Assembly (NCBI GenBank): GCA_009760855.2
Contig: WPIO01000007.1
Span: 10,916,001-10,975,000 of the forward strand
Origin: Cristatella mucedo
Lineage: Eukaryota > Bryozoa > Phylactolaemata > Cristatellidae
DNA: 59,000 nucleotides
Direction: 5' to 3'
Shown here: piece after piece, positions 1 through 10,134 of the stretch
Layout of the letters: each line of letters begins with the position of its first letter
Position numbering within the stretch: the first letter of the stretch is position 1
Notes under the pieces: generated by a model
Database searches by the model: none
Seen by the model: the letters and a program-made list of their open reading frames with translations, nothing else
What the model was told of the DNA's origin: nothing
Translations under genes and position numbers: made by a program

Positions 1-2474
1 TGCTCTGAAGCATTGCGGCGCCCATTTTAGCTTATGCTTATGCGGAAGTTAAAAACTTCTTCAATTACCGAAGATGCTAAACTGGATCTGACTGATGTAA
101 CAAGGCTGTGCATACATTACCTATGCGCTTTAAAAATGTACTTACGCAGCACCTGAAACGTAAATATTTTTGAGAGATGGTAGCATTCTATATCTTATTA
201 AATCTAAAATATCTTAGCTGGTTTTTGGAGCAGAATTCGTCCACTGTATGCTACAACGAAAGTAATACAATGAGTCACATGACTGTGCTAAGACCACGGT
301 AGGTCACTTGGCTAGTGTAAGCCTGCTTGAGGCTCCCGATCCTTCCCCGAATGGTTACGCTCGGCTTCACGTTGACTAACTAGTTAGAATCATGCATTGG
401 AACAAAGGGATTAACACAAAAGCAGATTACCGATGGCATTAGCAGGCGGCCGCCACCCAGTAGCTTGGCGTCTGGGGGTAGCTACCTTCTGTCACTACGG
501 ACGTAGGGGATCTGACTGCCCAGATGGCTATTATTCCTTGCTCTTGTGGCCGACCGCTTGCCGTTGCTGCCGAGGAGATCAGTTGCAGCTAAGAGAAAAG
601 GTGACTAATGACAAAAAGAGCTGGGGAACACAAAGGCAGTAATATCCGCGCAACCGCCGCCGAGTCGCTATCTCCTTTCTTTTGCAGGGATTAGCTGCGG
701 CTCATTCGGGTGGACTGCTTCCAAGTGCCGGACGGTGATCGTAAGTGCTCGTAGATCTCTCTAAAAAACCGATACTGGTGTTCCATTTACAACTGGTCGT
801 TGTGGCTGCCTAGCGGCAGCGTACCAGGTCTTCTAGAGATCACTCATTTCATGGTTTGGCTCAAGAGCTAAGGTGGTTGCCATTGATGACCAAGGTCAAG
901 GTGAATGCTTTTAATGAGTTCATCGTCTCGAGCACTGCGGCGCATGCAAACCTCATGTATAGACATTAAGTTTTCTTCGGGTGGTGTACATGTAAGTTAA
1001 TAAAATGTTTTGACTGAAAGCTCAAACTTCAAGGACTAGTTATGTTTTCCAAAGTCCACGAATCTATCCGAAATTAATCTCCGAGTGGCTCAGGTGCTTC
1101 TCTAAATCAAGTCGCCACTGCAGGCTGCTGCTGCTCTACTTGCTTGGGCAATAAATGGGAGTCTTCCCCAACCAGCAGCCAGCACCACCAGGCTTGTTCC
1201 AGATCAATTCGTCTCATGAGAGCATGCAGAGTTACACAGTACTCTCAAGTGGCTAACAAGGGTGTGCTTTAACTCTTGATTCAATGCAATCTGGTTAAGT
1301 TCATGTAAATATGCATTATTTGTATTATAATAGCCATATTATTATTATTATTGATCATTCGCCGAATTCTGTGACAGGTTTAGCATTTCGTCAAACCCCA
1401 GCCAGACTACTTCGATTTTACTGGCTTCCCAACTTGACGTTTTCCGGTTCGCTGATCCCTCGTATAAAACTGTCAGTGGCTAAGAATTTTACACATGGCC
1501 TAAACAGTTGTCCTGTTACTGTTGGATATCAAGGTAAGTGCAATAAAGTTTATTGCATAGTACTTTGCGACTAAAGATGAAATAAGCTAAGAGTCATTCT
1601 ATTTGATAGAGGTAGGCAAGTCAAATTGCTTTCTCTATCGTGGTACGCGTCAACATCAGTGTATTTTGCGAAAATACTTTTTTCGACGTTAGCAAGTCGG
1701 AGCCGTTCTTCTTCTATTTTTAATCACTGCTCTGGGTTCATGTTATGACTTACTATCAGCATAGCCTACTTCGAGGTCTGCTGCAACACTAGAAACATGA
1801 GGCTGGTCGACACAAATGAAGTTGCACTGCAGGTCATGCAGTCATGCAATCGGTGCAGCACAAGCATCGCTTTCCTTACATAATTTTGTGCTGCCAATTT
1901 CACTCTGACAGAAGAACGGCTAGATTAAAAGACAAGAAAAATTATATTAAGGCGATCACAGTTCCAAACTGGTCGAACATCAAATGCCTAAAGAAAAAAA
2001 GTTGTAACTACACGAATACTAGCCCAATATGAATTTCCTTGTCCATATAAAAATGAGCTGTTGCTGCTGTACCAGTCTATTTGTGCCTCCAAGTCTTCTA
2101 ATGATAACAAAAGTAAATGTTAATCATAGAGCCATAACTATGCCAATTTAAGACTTTTCAGCTATTGGTTTTTCTGTGTTATCCTGAGATTGCTTGCACT
2201 TCACTGTAAGTTATTACTGAATGATGCTCTCTATTAGTTAGCTGCCTATTATGGTAGAAAATGATCTGCCTTGATTGTTGCTCCTAATTTCTTATTGACT
2301 TCTTCGGCTGCTATCACAGTTACTACATAATTCTAATATTACTTGTTCGTCTTATGCCCACAAGGGGCTCATTATTATTTACCGAAGACTCTTCAGCAAA
2401 GCAAGCACTTAGACTTTAAGAAATTTAGAGTCACGCGAATTACATTTGTCAGATTGCATGCCCACAGTCTCAAC
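1..2474. other. anonymous non-repetitive DNA
   Basis: No recognisable gene, tRNA or mobile element. Open frames here are under 90 codons and none resembles a family I know. Base use is AT-rich and unremarkable. Introns or decayed repeats cannot be excluded without database comparison. Confidence 0.5.
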
Positions 2475-2499
2475 TGAGAGTGAGAGAGAGAGAGAGAGT

Positions 2500-2554
<55 letters not shown>
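2475..2554 (+). repeat. (GA)n microsatellite with purine-rich flank
   Basis: An almost unbroken GA dinucleotide run with one GTGG interruption near 2499. A purine-rich, less regular stretch (GGAGGA, AAGAGG) continues to about 2780. Long Ser-Leu or Arg-Glu open frames across it are by-products of the repeat, not genes. Confidence 0.97.
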
Positions 2555-2557
<3 letters not shown>

Positions 2558-3043
2558 TAAAAGATAGAAGGAGAGCAAGAGGGCAAAAGATAAGCGAGGG
2601 AAGAGAAGAAGGAGGAGAGAAAGGAGGACAGGGGAGGAAGGAGAAGGAGGAGAGTGACGGAGGAGGAAGGAGGACAAGTAATGACGATGATGATTATATT
2701 TATATTGAAGAGGAGGAAGAGAAAAAAGGTAGCAATTAACGATAAAAAAGTAAAGTAGGAAAGGCAAGGCAAGTTAAGAAACGATGAGCTCAAGATTAGA
2801 TTGTGCACGAACAAGCATTTAGCGCTTGGTAAAATAACTGAGCACTATGCAGGTGCAAATCTAGCTGCTAATCAGAGAACCATTAAAGTGGTGCACTGCA
2901 AATGGGGTACGATAGTCGAACATAATGAAATCCCGGGGGATAGAAGTATCCCATTGCGGTAAATACTCCCCTTTTTGAGAGAGAGAATGGAAGAAAGATA
3001 GAGGGAGGGACGTAGTCACAGACATCGACATAGAAATGAAAAG

Positions 3044-3049
<6 letters not shown>

Positions 3050-3106
<57 letters not shown>

Positions 3107-3127
3107 AAGGGAGAGAGAGGGGAGAGC

Positions 3128-3159
<32 letters not shown>

Positions 3160-3160
3160 G
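3050..3160 (+). repeat. (GA)n array grading into GACA
   Basis: Pure GA from about 3050 to 3101, then GGGAGGAAGG-type interruptions, more GA, and a short (GACA)n run at about 3140-3158. It is the second of a cluster of purine-strand arrays between 2.4 and 3.7 kb. Confidence 0.95.
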
Positions 3161-3344
3161 AGATTCTGGAAGACAAAGAGGCAGAGAGGCATGCTGAAAT
3201 GACTGATTGCCAAAAGGACAGTGATTGAGAGACATAGAGATAACATGAGACAGAGGGACAATGAGAGAAAATTGATGTGCGGACTGAAAATCAGAGAGAT
3301 GGAAATGTATAGAGACAGACTCTTAGGGACAGTAACAGTAACAG

Positions 3345-3487
3345 TAACAGTGACAGACAGATAGCGAGAGATGCAGATAGAGTTAGACAGTCACGAGAGA
3401 GACAGACAGACAGTGAGACAGACAGACAGACAGAGACATGCACTTAGAAGGACAGATAGCAAGAAACCGACTGAAAAAAGCAAGACT

Positions 3488-3529
<42 letters not shown>

Positions 3530-3554
3530 AACAGGAAGAGGAAATTCAGAGATG

Positions 3555-3614
<60 letters not shown>

Positions 3615-3720
3615 AGGGAGAGGGAGAGACAGAGACAGAGACCCAGACAGAGACCCAGACAGAGACAGAGACTGAGATATAGACAGAGACCGAGACCGAG
3701 ACAGAGACAGAAACAGAGAG
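3345..3720 (+). repeat. compound GACA / GA / GAGACA array
   Basis: Short (AACAGT) and (GACA) runs at 3330-3435 precede two pure GA blocks (about 3491-3527 and 3559-3605). These are followed by (GAGGGA)n and (GAGACA)n hexamers to about 3720. The hexamers look derived from the GA arrays by point change and re-expansion. No coding content is supported. Confidence 0.93.
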
Positions 3721-3724
3721 CTTA

Positions 3725-4064
3725 TTGGGGCCAAACGAAGCCTTGTGGAAAACTGTCGAAAAATTAGGAGCTTAAGTTGCTATGGTGAGAGAGCCAGGGC
3801 TCAAGCTAGCTGATTAGCAGCTAGATGCCACTCGATGCCATCCCGATCCGACGCAGGTGCACCCGATTCTGGTTCTGCACCGTTTATGTAATCCAAGGCT
3901 CCGCTGAAAGCTTACTTGCTACTTGACTAACATGCCCAAGTAAAGGTTAGTGCAAAAGAAATAAGAATGCAAATCTTACAAATCGACTATAGATAACTGA
4001 TGCAGTTATTTGAACGGAAGTTTGTCTGGCACAATAACTTTAATTATGGCCAAACCTTGCTTGA
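3725..4064. other. anonymous spacer
   Basis: Nothing recognisable between the purine-rich cluster and the minisatellite. Confidence 0.5.
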
Positions 4065-4298
4065 GGGCCACCTGTCTACGTATATGGGCTACCTGTATAC
4101 GTACATATACGAGCCACCTGTAGACGTGTATCGGCCAACTGCATACGGGATGGGCCACCCTATATGGGCCACCTGAATACGTATATGGGCCACCTGTATA
4201 TGTATATGGGCCACCTGTATACGTATATGGGCCGCCTGTATGTGTATATGGGCCACCTGTTTACGTATATGGGCCACCTGTATACGCATTTGGGCCAC
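4065..4298 (+). repeat. 21-bp minisatellite, about 11 copies
   Basis: Degenerate tandem units of about 21 bp built on GGGCCACCTG followed by TATACGTATAT. The central copies (about 4150-4290) are the most regular. Because 21 is a multiple of three, the reverse strand reads as a repeated 7-residue peptide of the type WPIYVYR in one frame and IRIQVAH in another. I see no gene context around it, so this is treated as a non-coding minisatellite. Confidence 0.92.
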
Positions 4299-5164
4299 AT
4301 TCTCAGAAGTGCCACTCTTCTCCACTCCTGAGAAAAGCTGCCAGAATTCACCTGCTTACTGCGACACCTGTTCAACGGCATCAGTGCCATCGCCCACCTG
4401 TTCAATGACACTCATCACCTGCCCATAGATGTCAATTCCATTGGAGCTGCGGTCAGCTGTACTGATAAACCCGCCCTCCCAGAAAACGCCGACTGACTGA
4501 GCTGCAGCTGTGCGTCTGATTCGCTCAGTGGAGCCGGCATTAGCCGGTGCTCCTTAAGCAGTGAGGTCGCGAAGCATTAGTACGCTAGTACACTAGATTG
4601 GGCTGCAGGAAGCAACGGCTTTAGTCCGAGAACGAAGTAGACGCTGCGACCGCAAGTTTCTCGGATCGTAGCTGAAGTAGACTTCTTAGCTGAAGTAGTC
4701 TTGTCTTTTCAGAAACTCAGCAGGTGGCCGGAGTTCGGGCTAAAGTTTCAAATACTCTGTGGTGGGAGTGGTGGCGGCAGTTTTTCTTTCAGTGGTTTCG
4801 CATACATCTTGCACCCGAGCCACTCGCGTTTATTGTCGTTGAAAAATTTTCTTCGGAAAATCAAAGTTCTTGGGAATATCATTAACAAAAAGCGATAGGA
4901 CTAAGACCTGTTTAAAGCTTATCTTCTTGTCGTTTGACGTTAGCTCGTAAGAACTTACGTGGCTTTTGAAAACTAGACGGTTATTACTGCTGGGTTCATT
5001 TCCGTCTGACCGGCGGCGGCGTTAGATTCGCCGACTGCTAGTAACCTGCCTATTAGGTATGAGCATGCATGCATTCTATCGTTTCGTTATCATCGTTCCA
5101 ATTCATTCACAAGTGCTGTTGCTAGGGTCCACAAATAATTCGTTAACGCAGGAAAAGGAACGCG
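4299..5164. other. anonymous spacer
   Basis: No recognisable gene or element. Moderately GC-rich around 4430-4620. No open frame is longer than about 65 codons. Confidence 0.5.
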
Positions 5165-5480
5165 TGGCTGGCGGCGAATCTCATTGCTTGTCTCTGGACT
5201 TCTCGCTCGATGTGCATTAAACTCATATTAATAAATGACATAAAAATAGACAACGGCCAAGGCCTACTCGCCTTGACCGGGACCTGGCTAAAAAGGTCAA
5301 CAGCCCGACCCTAATCGAAATGACCCCGACAGGCATCTCCTTCTTTCGTGCCTCTAGGTAAATCAAAACCTATTGCCGCACGTTCGTCCCTCAATTTCGA
5401 ACGCTTGCAGTCCCATTAAAGCAGTATTTTAAATTTTTTATCTTTAGTTCACCTGGCAACAAACTGCCATTGATGAAAGC
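5165..5480 (+). mobile_element. decayed LINE endonuclease fragment
   Basis: Aligns by eye with the endonuclease start of the LINE-A copy at about 6010-6240. Shared text includes the LDFSLDVH / SSLNVQ region, a run meaning 'leu-ala-leu-thr-xxx-thr-trp-leu' and the GISFF / GFSFF stretch. It has frameshifts and stops and no reverse transcriptase part. It may be a fragment of a LINE-A relative or of the otherwise unseen endonuclease end of LINE-B. The match is visual only. Confidence 0.6.
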
Positions 5481-5482
5481 AG

Positions 5483-5618
5483 TCTAATAATAACGATAAT
5501 ATTAATATTAAGATATATGATATAGTAACCTCAAAGAATTTAATGTCTTTCTAGGCATTTTACATTTGCAGCACATGAGGAAAAATCGAATGCTTAGTGG
5601 TAGCTTGCTCAATAAACA
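5483..5618 (-). mobile_element. LINE-A 3' tail fragment (inverted)
   Basis: Read on the minus strand this is the LINE-A 3' end: a GTAAAATGCC-type start, the AAAGA...TCTTTGAGG hairpin remnant, then AAT-rich tail. The segment ending GGTAGCTTGCTCAATAAACAA also occurs in the inverted LINE-A copy near 50365-50390. It stops exactly where SINE-A begins, so the SINE inserted here. Confidence 0.75.
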
Positions 5619-5748
5619 AGCTGGTTTGGTCCAGCGGTTAAGGTACTCGCACCGACCAAGGTCTGGCTGAGGTCGTGTGCTCGAGCCCGGAAGCATATGT
5701 GACGCACCTGAATAGAGATTAAGATCTATTAGGGTGATATAAAAACAA
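5619..5748 (+). mobile_element. SINE-A copy 1 (tRNA-derived)
   Basis: Begins AGCTGGTTTGGTCCAGCGG, containing a pol III A-box-like TGGTCCAGCGG. A B-box-like GTGCTCGAGCC follows near 5680, then a tRNA-unrelated body. It closes with AGAGATTAAGATCT, which resembles the hairpin at LINE-A 3' ends. Copies with the same order lie at about 18.1, 21.9, 38.1, 40.8 and 41.6 kb. The 3' end runs into a (TA)n palindrome. The family assignment rests on repeated occurrence in this window and box motifs. Confidence 0.8.
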
Positions 5749-5783
5749 ATTATATATATATATATATAATTTGTTTTTATATC
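5736..5783. repeat. perfect 48-bp palindrome at a SINE 3' end
   Basis: Bases 5736-5759 and 5760-5783 are exact reverse complements (24 + 24 bp, no spacer). Each arm starts GATATAAAAACAAAT and runs into TA repeats at the centre. The left arm is the 3' end of SINE-A. The right arm is its inverted copy. (TA)n continues to about 5840. Confidence 0.95.
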
Positions 5784-5800
5784 TTATATATATATAATTT

Positions 5801-5840
<40 letters not shown>
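5784..5840. repeat. (TA)n microsatellite
   Basis: TA dinucleotides interrupted once by ATTTGTTT, an echo of the adjacent palindrome arm. It abuts the 5' edge of the LINE-A copy that follows. Confidence 0.93.
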
Positions 5841-5842
<2 letters not shown>

Positions 5843-6030
5843 TTAGACGCGGCTCGCTGGGCGGGAACTGCGAACTGAGTAACCGCTCGTTTGGTATTCC
5901 TAGCATGATCTCGAACCGCTCAGAACGTTCCCCTTAATGCATCACTATGAATCTCTCTAACTTAGCGGTCGTCAGGCCTGTTATAACTCCATCGGACAAA
6001 CTTAACGCTTGCCTTTGAAATCCTCGCTCA

Positions 6031-6476
6031 ATGTGCAACAAATCTCTAGTAATAAGTGACCTTATTTCTGAAAATGGTATTGACCTGCTCGCCCTAACTG
6101 AAACTTGGCTGAAATTAATAAACTGCCCGACAATTAAAGAGGCCACTCCATCTGGTTTCTCGTTCTTTCACACCCCTAGATCAATCAAAACTGGAGGTGG
6201 AGTTGCTGTTATCATGCGCTCGAAATTCAACTTCAAGCCATTTGCAGTGCCCTCGACGCAGTCTTTTGAATCAATTGTCATGGTCTCACCCAAAAACAAG
6301 CTAATGATAGTGGCAGTTGTCTATCGCCCACCGGGTATCAAATCCTCCTTTATCTCAGATTTCTCCGATTTTGTTTCAATTCTGTATGCAAGAAATCAAT
6401 CCTTCCTCGCTAGGGGTGATTTCAAAGTTCACTTGGATAATTTATCTGACACCTTCACACTGACTTTCGTGCATTG
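6031..6476 (+). pseudogene. LINE-A endonuclease domain remnant
   Basis: The longest open piece (about 148 codons) of an exonuclease-endonuclease-phosphatase type domain. Visible motifs in order are LLALTETWL near residue 20, GGGVAVI near 55, VYRPPG near 97 and GDFKVHLDN near 130. In this family the fourth motif is normally GDFN, and the Asn is part of the active site. Here it is Lys, which should cripple nicking. The copy at 52.8-53.1 kb retains Asn (GYFNIHFDN) but has lost other residues. The start used is an internal ATG; similarity continues upstream to about 5990 (LNACL...). Confidence 0.85.
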
Positions 6477-7119
6477 ACTGACTCATTGTCTCTTGTGGCT
6501 CATGTGCATGGCCCTACTCACATCAAGGGTCATACACTGGACTAGATTTTATCAGACAACTTCAGTTTGTCATCACCAATTAATACCAAATCCTGCATAT
6601 CTGACCACATGCAGATCTCATTCTATCTACAGTGTGTGCCCACCTCCTCCTCTAAAATAACCTTTGAATCGCGGAATCTGAAGACTCTTGACATCGATGC
6701 CGTCCGTGCGAGAATATCTGCTTGACCTTTTCTGCTCAGTACTGCCTCCGATCTGTCATCATTGACAGGGAGCTACAACACGACACTAGCTGACACGCTC
6801 GACGAGTTTGCACCTCTGACTAAGCGCACTGTGCACCCCGCCCAAACGGCCTATGGTTTATCACGGACATTAAACTAGCCAAGTCTACTAAGCGCAAGCT
6901 TGAAAAACATATAAAAGATCAGGACTAACTGTCCATCGACAGGTATATGAGGTCTACTGTACGTCATACCAATCGATCCTAGCAAAGGCAAAGTCCAGCT
7001 TCTATAAAAATATTGTTGAATCACAGATGCACAATCCAAAAATGCTGATGTCAAGGATCAACCATCTCCTCAACTGCTCCCAGATTAGCTCCTGACCTCA
7101 TGATCCTTGTGATGATGTA

Positions 7120-8823
7120 GCCGATCGCTTCTCTCGATTCTTTGTACTGAAGATAGACAAGATCAGGGTGTCTATCCCTGCGATGACATCCCCACTAGAA
7201 TGCTGTTCCCCGATTCCTGGCCGCACCTCAATGTCAAGGTTTAAGCAGGTCATTAGTGATCTAGTCCTGAAGTTCGTATCCCAATCAAAGAGGACAACAA
7301 GTACTTTGGAACCTATTCCCACTGTCCGGCTCCTACGTTGCATTGATCTGCTGCTGCCATGATTAACTAGCATCATTAATATAAAATTAGCCTCAGGTCA
7401 CGTCCCAGAACCTTTTAAAAATGCTGTAGTCAGGCTACTTCTCAAGAAAGCAACACAAGACGAAGAGAACTTGAGCAACTACCACCCAGTCTCCCTTCTA
7501 CCATTCCTATCAAAGACACCGGAACAGGTCATGGCGGACCAGCTGATCTTATATATTGAAACTTCAAACCTTGCTAGTAAGTTCCAGTCTGGCTTTAGAC
7601 CTAATCACTCCACAGAGTCAGCATTGCTTAGGGTGTACAACGACCTACTTAGGAATGCAGACACAGCTAGAGTGTCTCTGCTTTTTTGCTTGATCTTTCG
7701 GAAGCTTTTCATACTATAGATCACAAAGTTATTATAGAACGCCTATCATCTTGCCTGGGCATCACTGGCACTGCTTTTCAATAGTTCAGGTCCTATCTCA
7801 GGGGGAGACTCCAGAGTAATGACGTGAATGGACTAAGATGATCCGAGGTACCTCTGAAATATGGGGTACATCAGGGCTCCGTGCTCGGTCCGGTTCTTTT
7901 CACGGTTTATACTCTCTCTCTCTTGCTGAAGTGATTGCCAAGCACAATCCAGGCTTTCAATTTTATGCGGATGACACTCAGTTGTACCTTTGCTTTGATC
8001 CCTCCCAGCCTTCGAGCTGCTCGAATTCTGTCAACTCACTTGCTGCATGTATTGATGACATCCGCACATGGCAGCAAATTTTCTAAAATTAAATGATGAT
8101 ACAACTAACTTACTAGTTATGGGCAAACCCAGTATGATTCAGAAATTGGAAAGGCTGACGCTCAAAATTGGCTCTGCCAGCATATTTCTTGTAGAATCTG
8201 CACGAAATCTAGGTGTCATGTTCCAAAGCGACCTCTCGTTAGATGACCACATCAGTACCACAATCAAATCTGCCTTCTTTCAGCTACATATTACAACTCA
8301 CATTCGGGCTTGTCTAGATCAGGATACCACGTCCAAGTTTGTCCATGTATTCGTTACATCCTGACTTGACTTCTGGAACTCGCTGCTTGCTGGCCTACCG
8401 GCATGTGCAATCAGGCGATTACAGCTGGCTCAAAACTGTGCAGCTAGGCTTGTCTGTCGTAAGCGTCGCAGTTCCCACATCATACCACTTCTCGCAGACC
8501 TGCACTGGCTACCAGTCAAGCAACAGATCGACTTCAAAGTTTTGTCGCTCAGTTTTAGGTCACTTCATTCTTTGGCTCCAGCCTATCTCTCAGATCTACT
8601 CCCCCACCAGGCCAAGCATCGTACCACCCGCTTTTCGGAATCCAACAGTTTACCACTATCTCGTACAAACCTCAAATCTTTTGGAGACCGTGCATTTAGT
8701 TTGTGTGCTCCCAAAGCCTGGAAATTCCTCGTAACAAGCGTCAGAACATCCACTGACTTAGCCACATTTAAAAAGAACTTAAAAACACACTTATTTAAGA
8801 CAGCATTTAGTGGGCCCCTGTGA
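7120..8823 (+). pseudogene. LINE-A reverse transcriptase remnant
   Basis: Pieces of one reverse transcriptase in several frames. NYHPVSLLPFLSKT (about 7477) and FQSGFRPNHSTESALL (about 7585) are the finger motifs. FYADDTQLYL, with the YADD catalytic box at 7964-7975, is followed by IRTW, then the thumb and C-terminal segments (IGSAS...SARNLGVMFQSDLS; DTTSKFVH), ending in LKTHLFKTAFSGPL before a stop. The catalytic YADD is intact, but the frames are disconnected by frameshifts near 7718 and 8086 and by scattered stops. It copies RNA into DNA at the target nick in intact relatives. Confidence 0.88.
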
Positions 8824-8986
8824 TTCGTCCATCATGTGCTTATGCGTGCTGACACTGTGCATGCTGTCACTAACCACATTTGCATGCTTGCCCTGTGTAT
8901 GTCACCCTTAACTACGTTGTTCATGTAGTTTATCAAGCATGATATTACTCACGATTCAGTCGTGTTTCCCTTTGCAGAAAATGTGG

Positions 8987-9022
8987 AGCGCCTAGGAAGA
9001 GATCGAGTTCTCTGATGGCGCT
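8987..9022 (+). promoter_or_regulatory. LINE-A 3'-terminal hairpin
   Basis: Outer arms AGCGCC and GGCGCT enclose an inner AGAGA / TCTCT stem with a short loop, followed directly by TTATAAAGTG and an ATT-rich tail. The same two-part hairpin closes LINE-A copies at about 20.3, 29.7, 54.4 and 55.5 kb, and a similar one closes SINE-A. By analogy with LINEs that need a specific 3' stem, this is probably the site the reverse transcriptase recognises. That function is inferred. Confidence 0.7.
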
Positions 9023-9052
9023 TTATAAAGTGCATTATTATTAATATTAAAG

Positions 9053-9100
9053 CACCTGAATAGAGATAAGGTTACGTTGTGGCTCTACAAAATCTTATTG
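9053..9100 (+). mobile_element. SINE-A 3' fragment
   Basis: GCACCTGAATAGAGATAAGG followed by GGCTCTACAAAA matches the 3' segment of SINE-A copies (for example near 5705-5740). It lies immediately after the LINE-A tail. Only the last 45 or so bases are present. Confidence 0.5.
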
Positions 9101-10033
9101 CTAATAGTAATTTCTATTGGCTACTGTCGTACTGTCATAACGTGACATCCATAGCGATTGTACTTACAGCTGCTGCCCAGCCAGTTTTAATCCCCTACCT
9201 GTAATCATTGAGGAGTGATAACATGCCGAATTCATCTGATGCCAGTCTGAATCTGTCTTCCAATGTTGGCTTGCGGACGATAAGGAGTCATTTGTCGCTG
9301 CATTTGATGTCACTCCGATCGCTCCACCTAGCAAGGTCAGGGCCATACTGCATTTCTCGTCGACATTAAATAAAAAGCTCGACAGTGAGCACGAGTTCAT
9401 GGCAAACTAGCGGCAGGTAAAGGGCATGCAAGCCGCTGGCAGTGCTACTAAAACTGGGCCAAAAGCCGCCATCCAAAGTCTTTTGACTTTTCGCGGCCAC
9501 TTCCGTTTTATCGCTGCGCTCGATTTCATTTCACTGCAGGCCATTTGCAGAGAGCGTCTATTAAGTGCCAGGAAAACATGTAAGGCAATATCCTGTAGTT
9601 AAAGATACACCAAACAGCTTGAAACATTTGCTTGCTCTATCAGCCAGGTTATGATGGCAGTTGCTAGAGATGAGCAGGGCTCCCTAGTCATAATCGTTAT
9701 GAGCTAGCTATGTCTTAATTTATGGCTTAGGCCTTATGAAAGGTAAGCTAATGTGGTGGTACGGTGGTTTTACTAAATGTCCACGGGTGGACAGATGTGG
9801 CCCTCTCGTCACGTGGAATCGAAGGCTATATATTGAGGAGGTAAACTTGTCATTAAGAGGTTGGAGTTCTCGATTGGTATTATGCTCTGCTGTTTGCGCT
9901 CTACCTAAGTGAATTACAAGAGCTTCTAAGACTTGTCATTAGTGCTTCTAGGCAATATTTCTACTAGTATCCCACAGGTGCCTGTACTTGCCACGTGCTC
10001 ATTTGGAATACTTCCATAGAGGACGCATTACGT

Positions 10034-10034
<1 letters not shown>
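9101..10034. other. anonymous spacer
   Basis: No recognisable gene or element. A 78-codon minus-strand frame at 9164-9400 resembles no family I know. Confidence 0.5.
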
Positions 10035-10083
<49 letters not shown>

Positions 10084-10134
10084 ACACACACACACGCACA
10101 CACAAACACATATATATATATATATATATATATA
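10035..10134 (+). repeat. (CA)n followed by (TA)n
   Basis: CA dinucleotides from about 10035 to 10107, interrupted by a few G or A substitutions, then a pure TA run to about 10133. His-Thr and Tyr-Ile frames across it are by-products. Confidence 0.96.

Larger units (their letters stand above)
5845..9050 (+). mobile_element. LINE-A copy 1, most complete but broken
   Basis: A CR1/L2/Rex-type non-LTR retrotransposon of about 3.2 kb, with an endonuclease region (about 5990-6480), a linker, a reverse transcriptase (about 7100-8450), a C-terminal region (to about 8823), a 3' UTR, a hairpin and an ATT-type tail. The typical element nicks target DNA with its endonuclease and primes reverse transcription there. 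This copy is dead: the reading frame shifts or stops at least near 6478, 6545, 7718, 8086 and 8364. A (TA)n array lies directly at its 5' edge, so it may be 5'-truncated or may have inserted into TA repeats. No separate gag-like first ORF is seen. The family name is inferred from protein motifs, not from a database search. Confidence 0.9.

Noticed and set aside
2393-3767. Long Ser-Leu-rich and Arg-Glu-rich open frames on both strands
   Set aside because: They are translations of (GA)n and GACA repeats, open on both strands in several frames. The same applies at 24.1-24.6, 46.5, 48.3, 57.6-58.0 and 58.7 kb.
4065-4298. CRISPR array
   Set aside because: The units are directly tandem with no unique spacers. 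The same is true of the 19-bp and 25-bp arrays, and the genome is eukaryotic.
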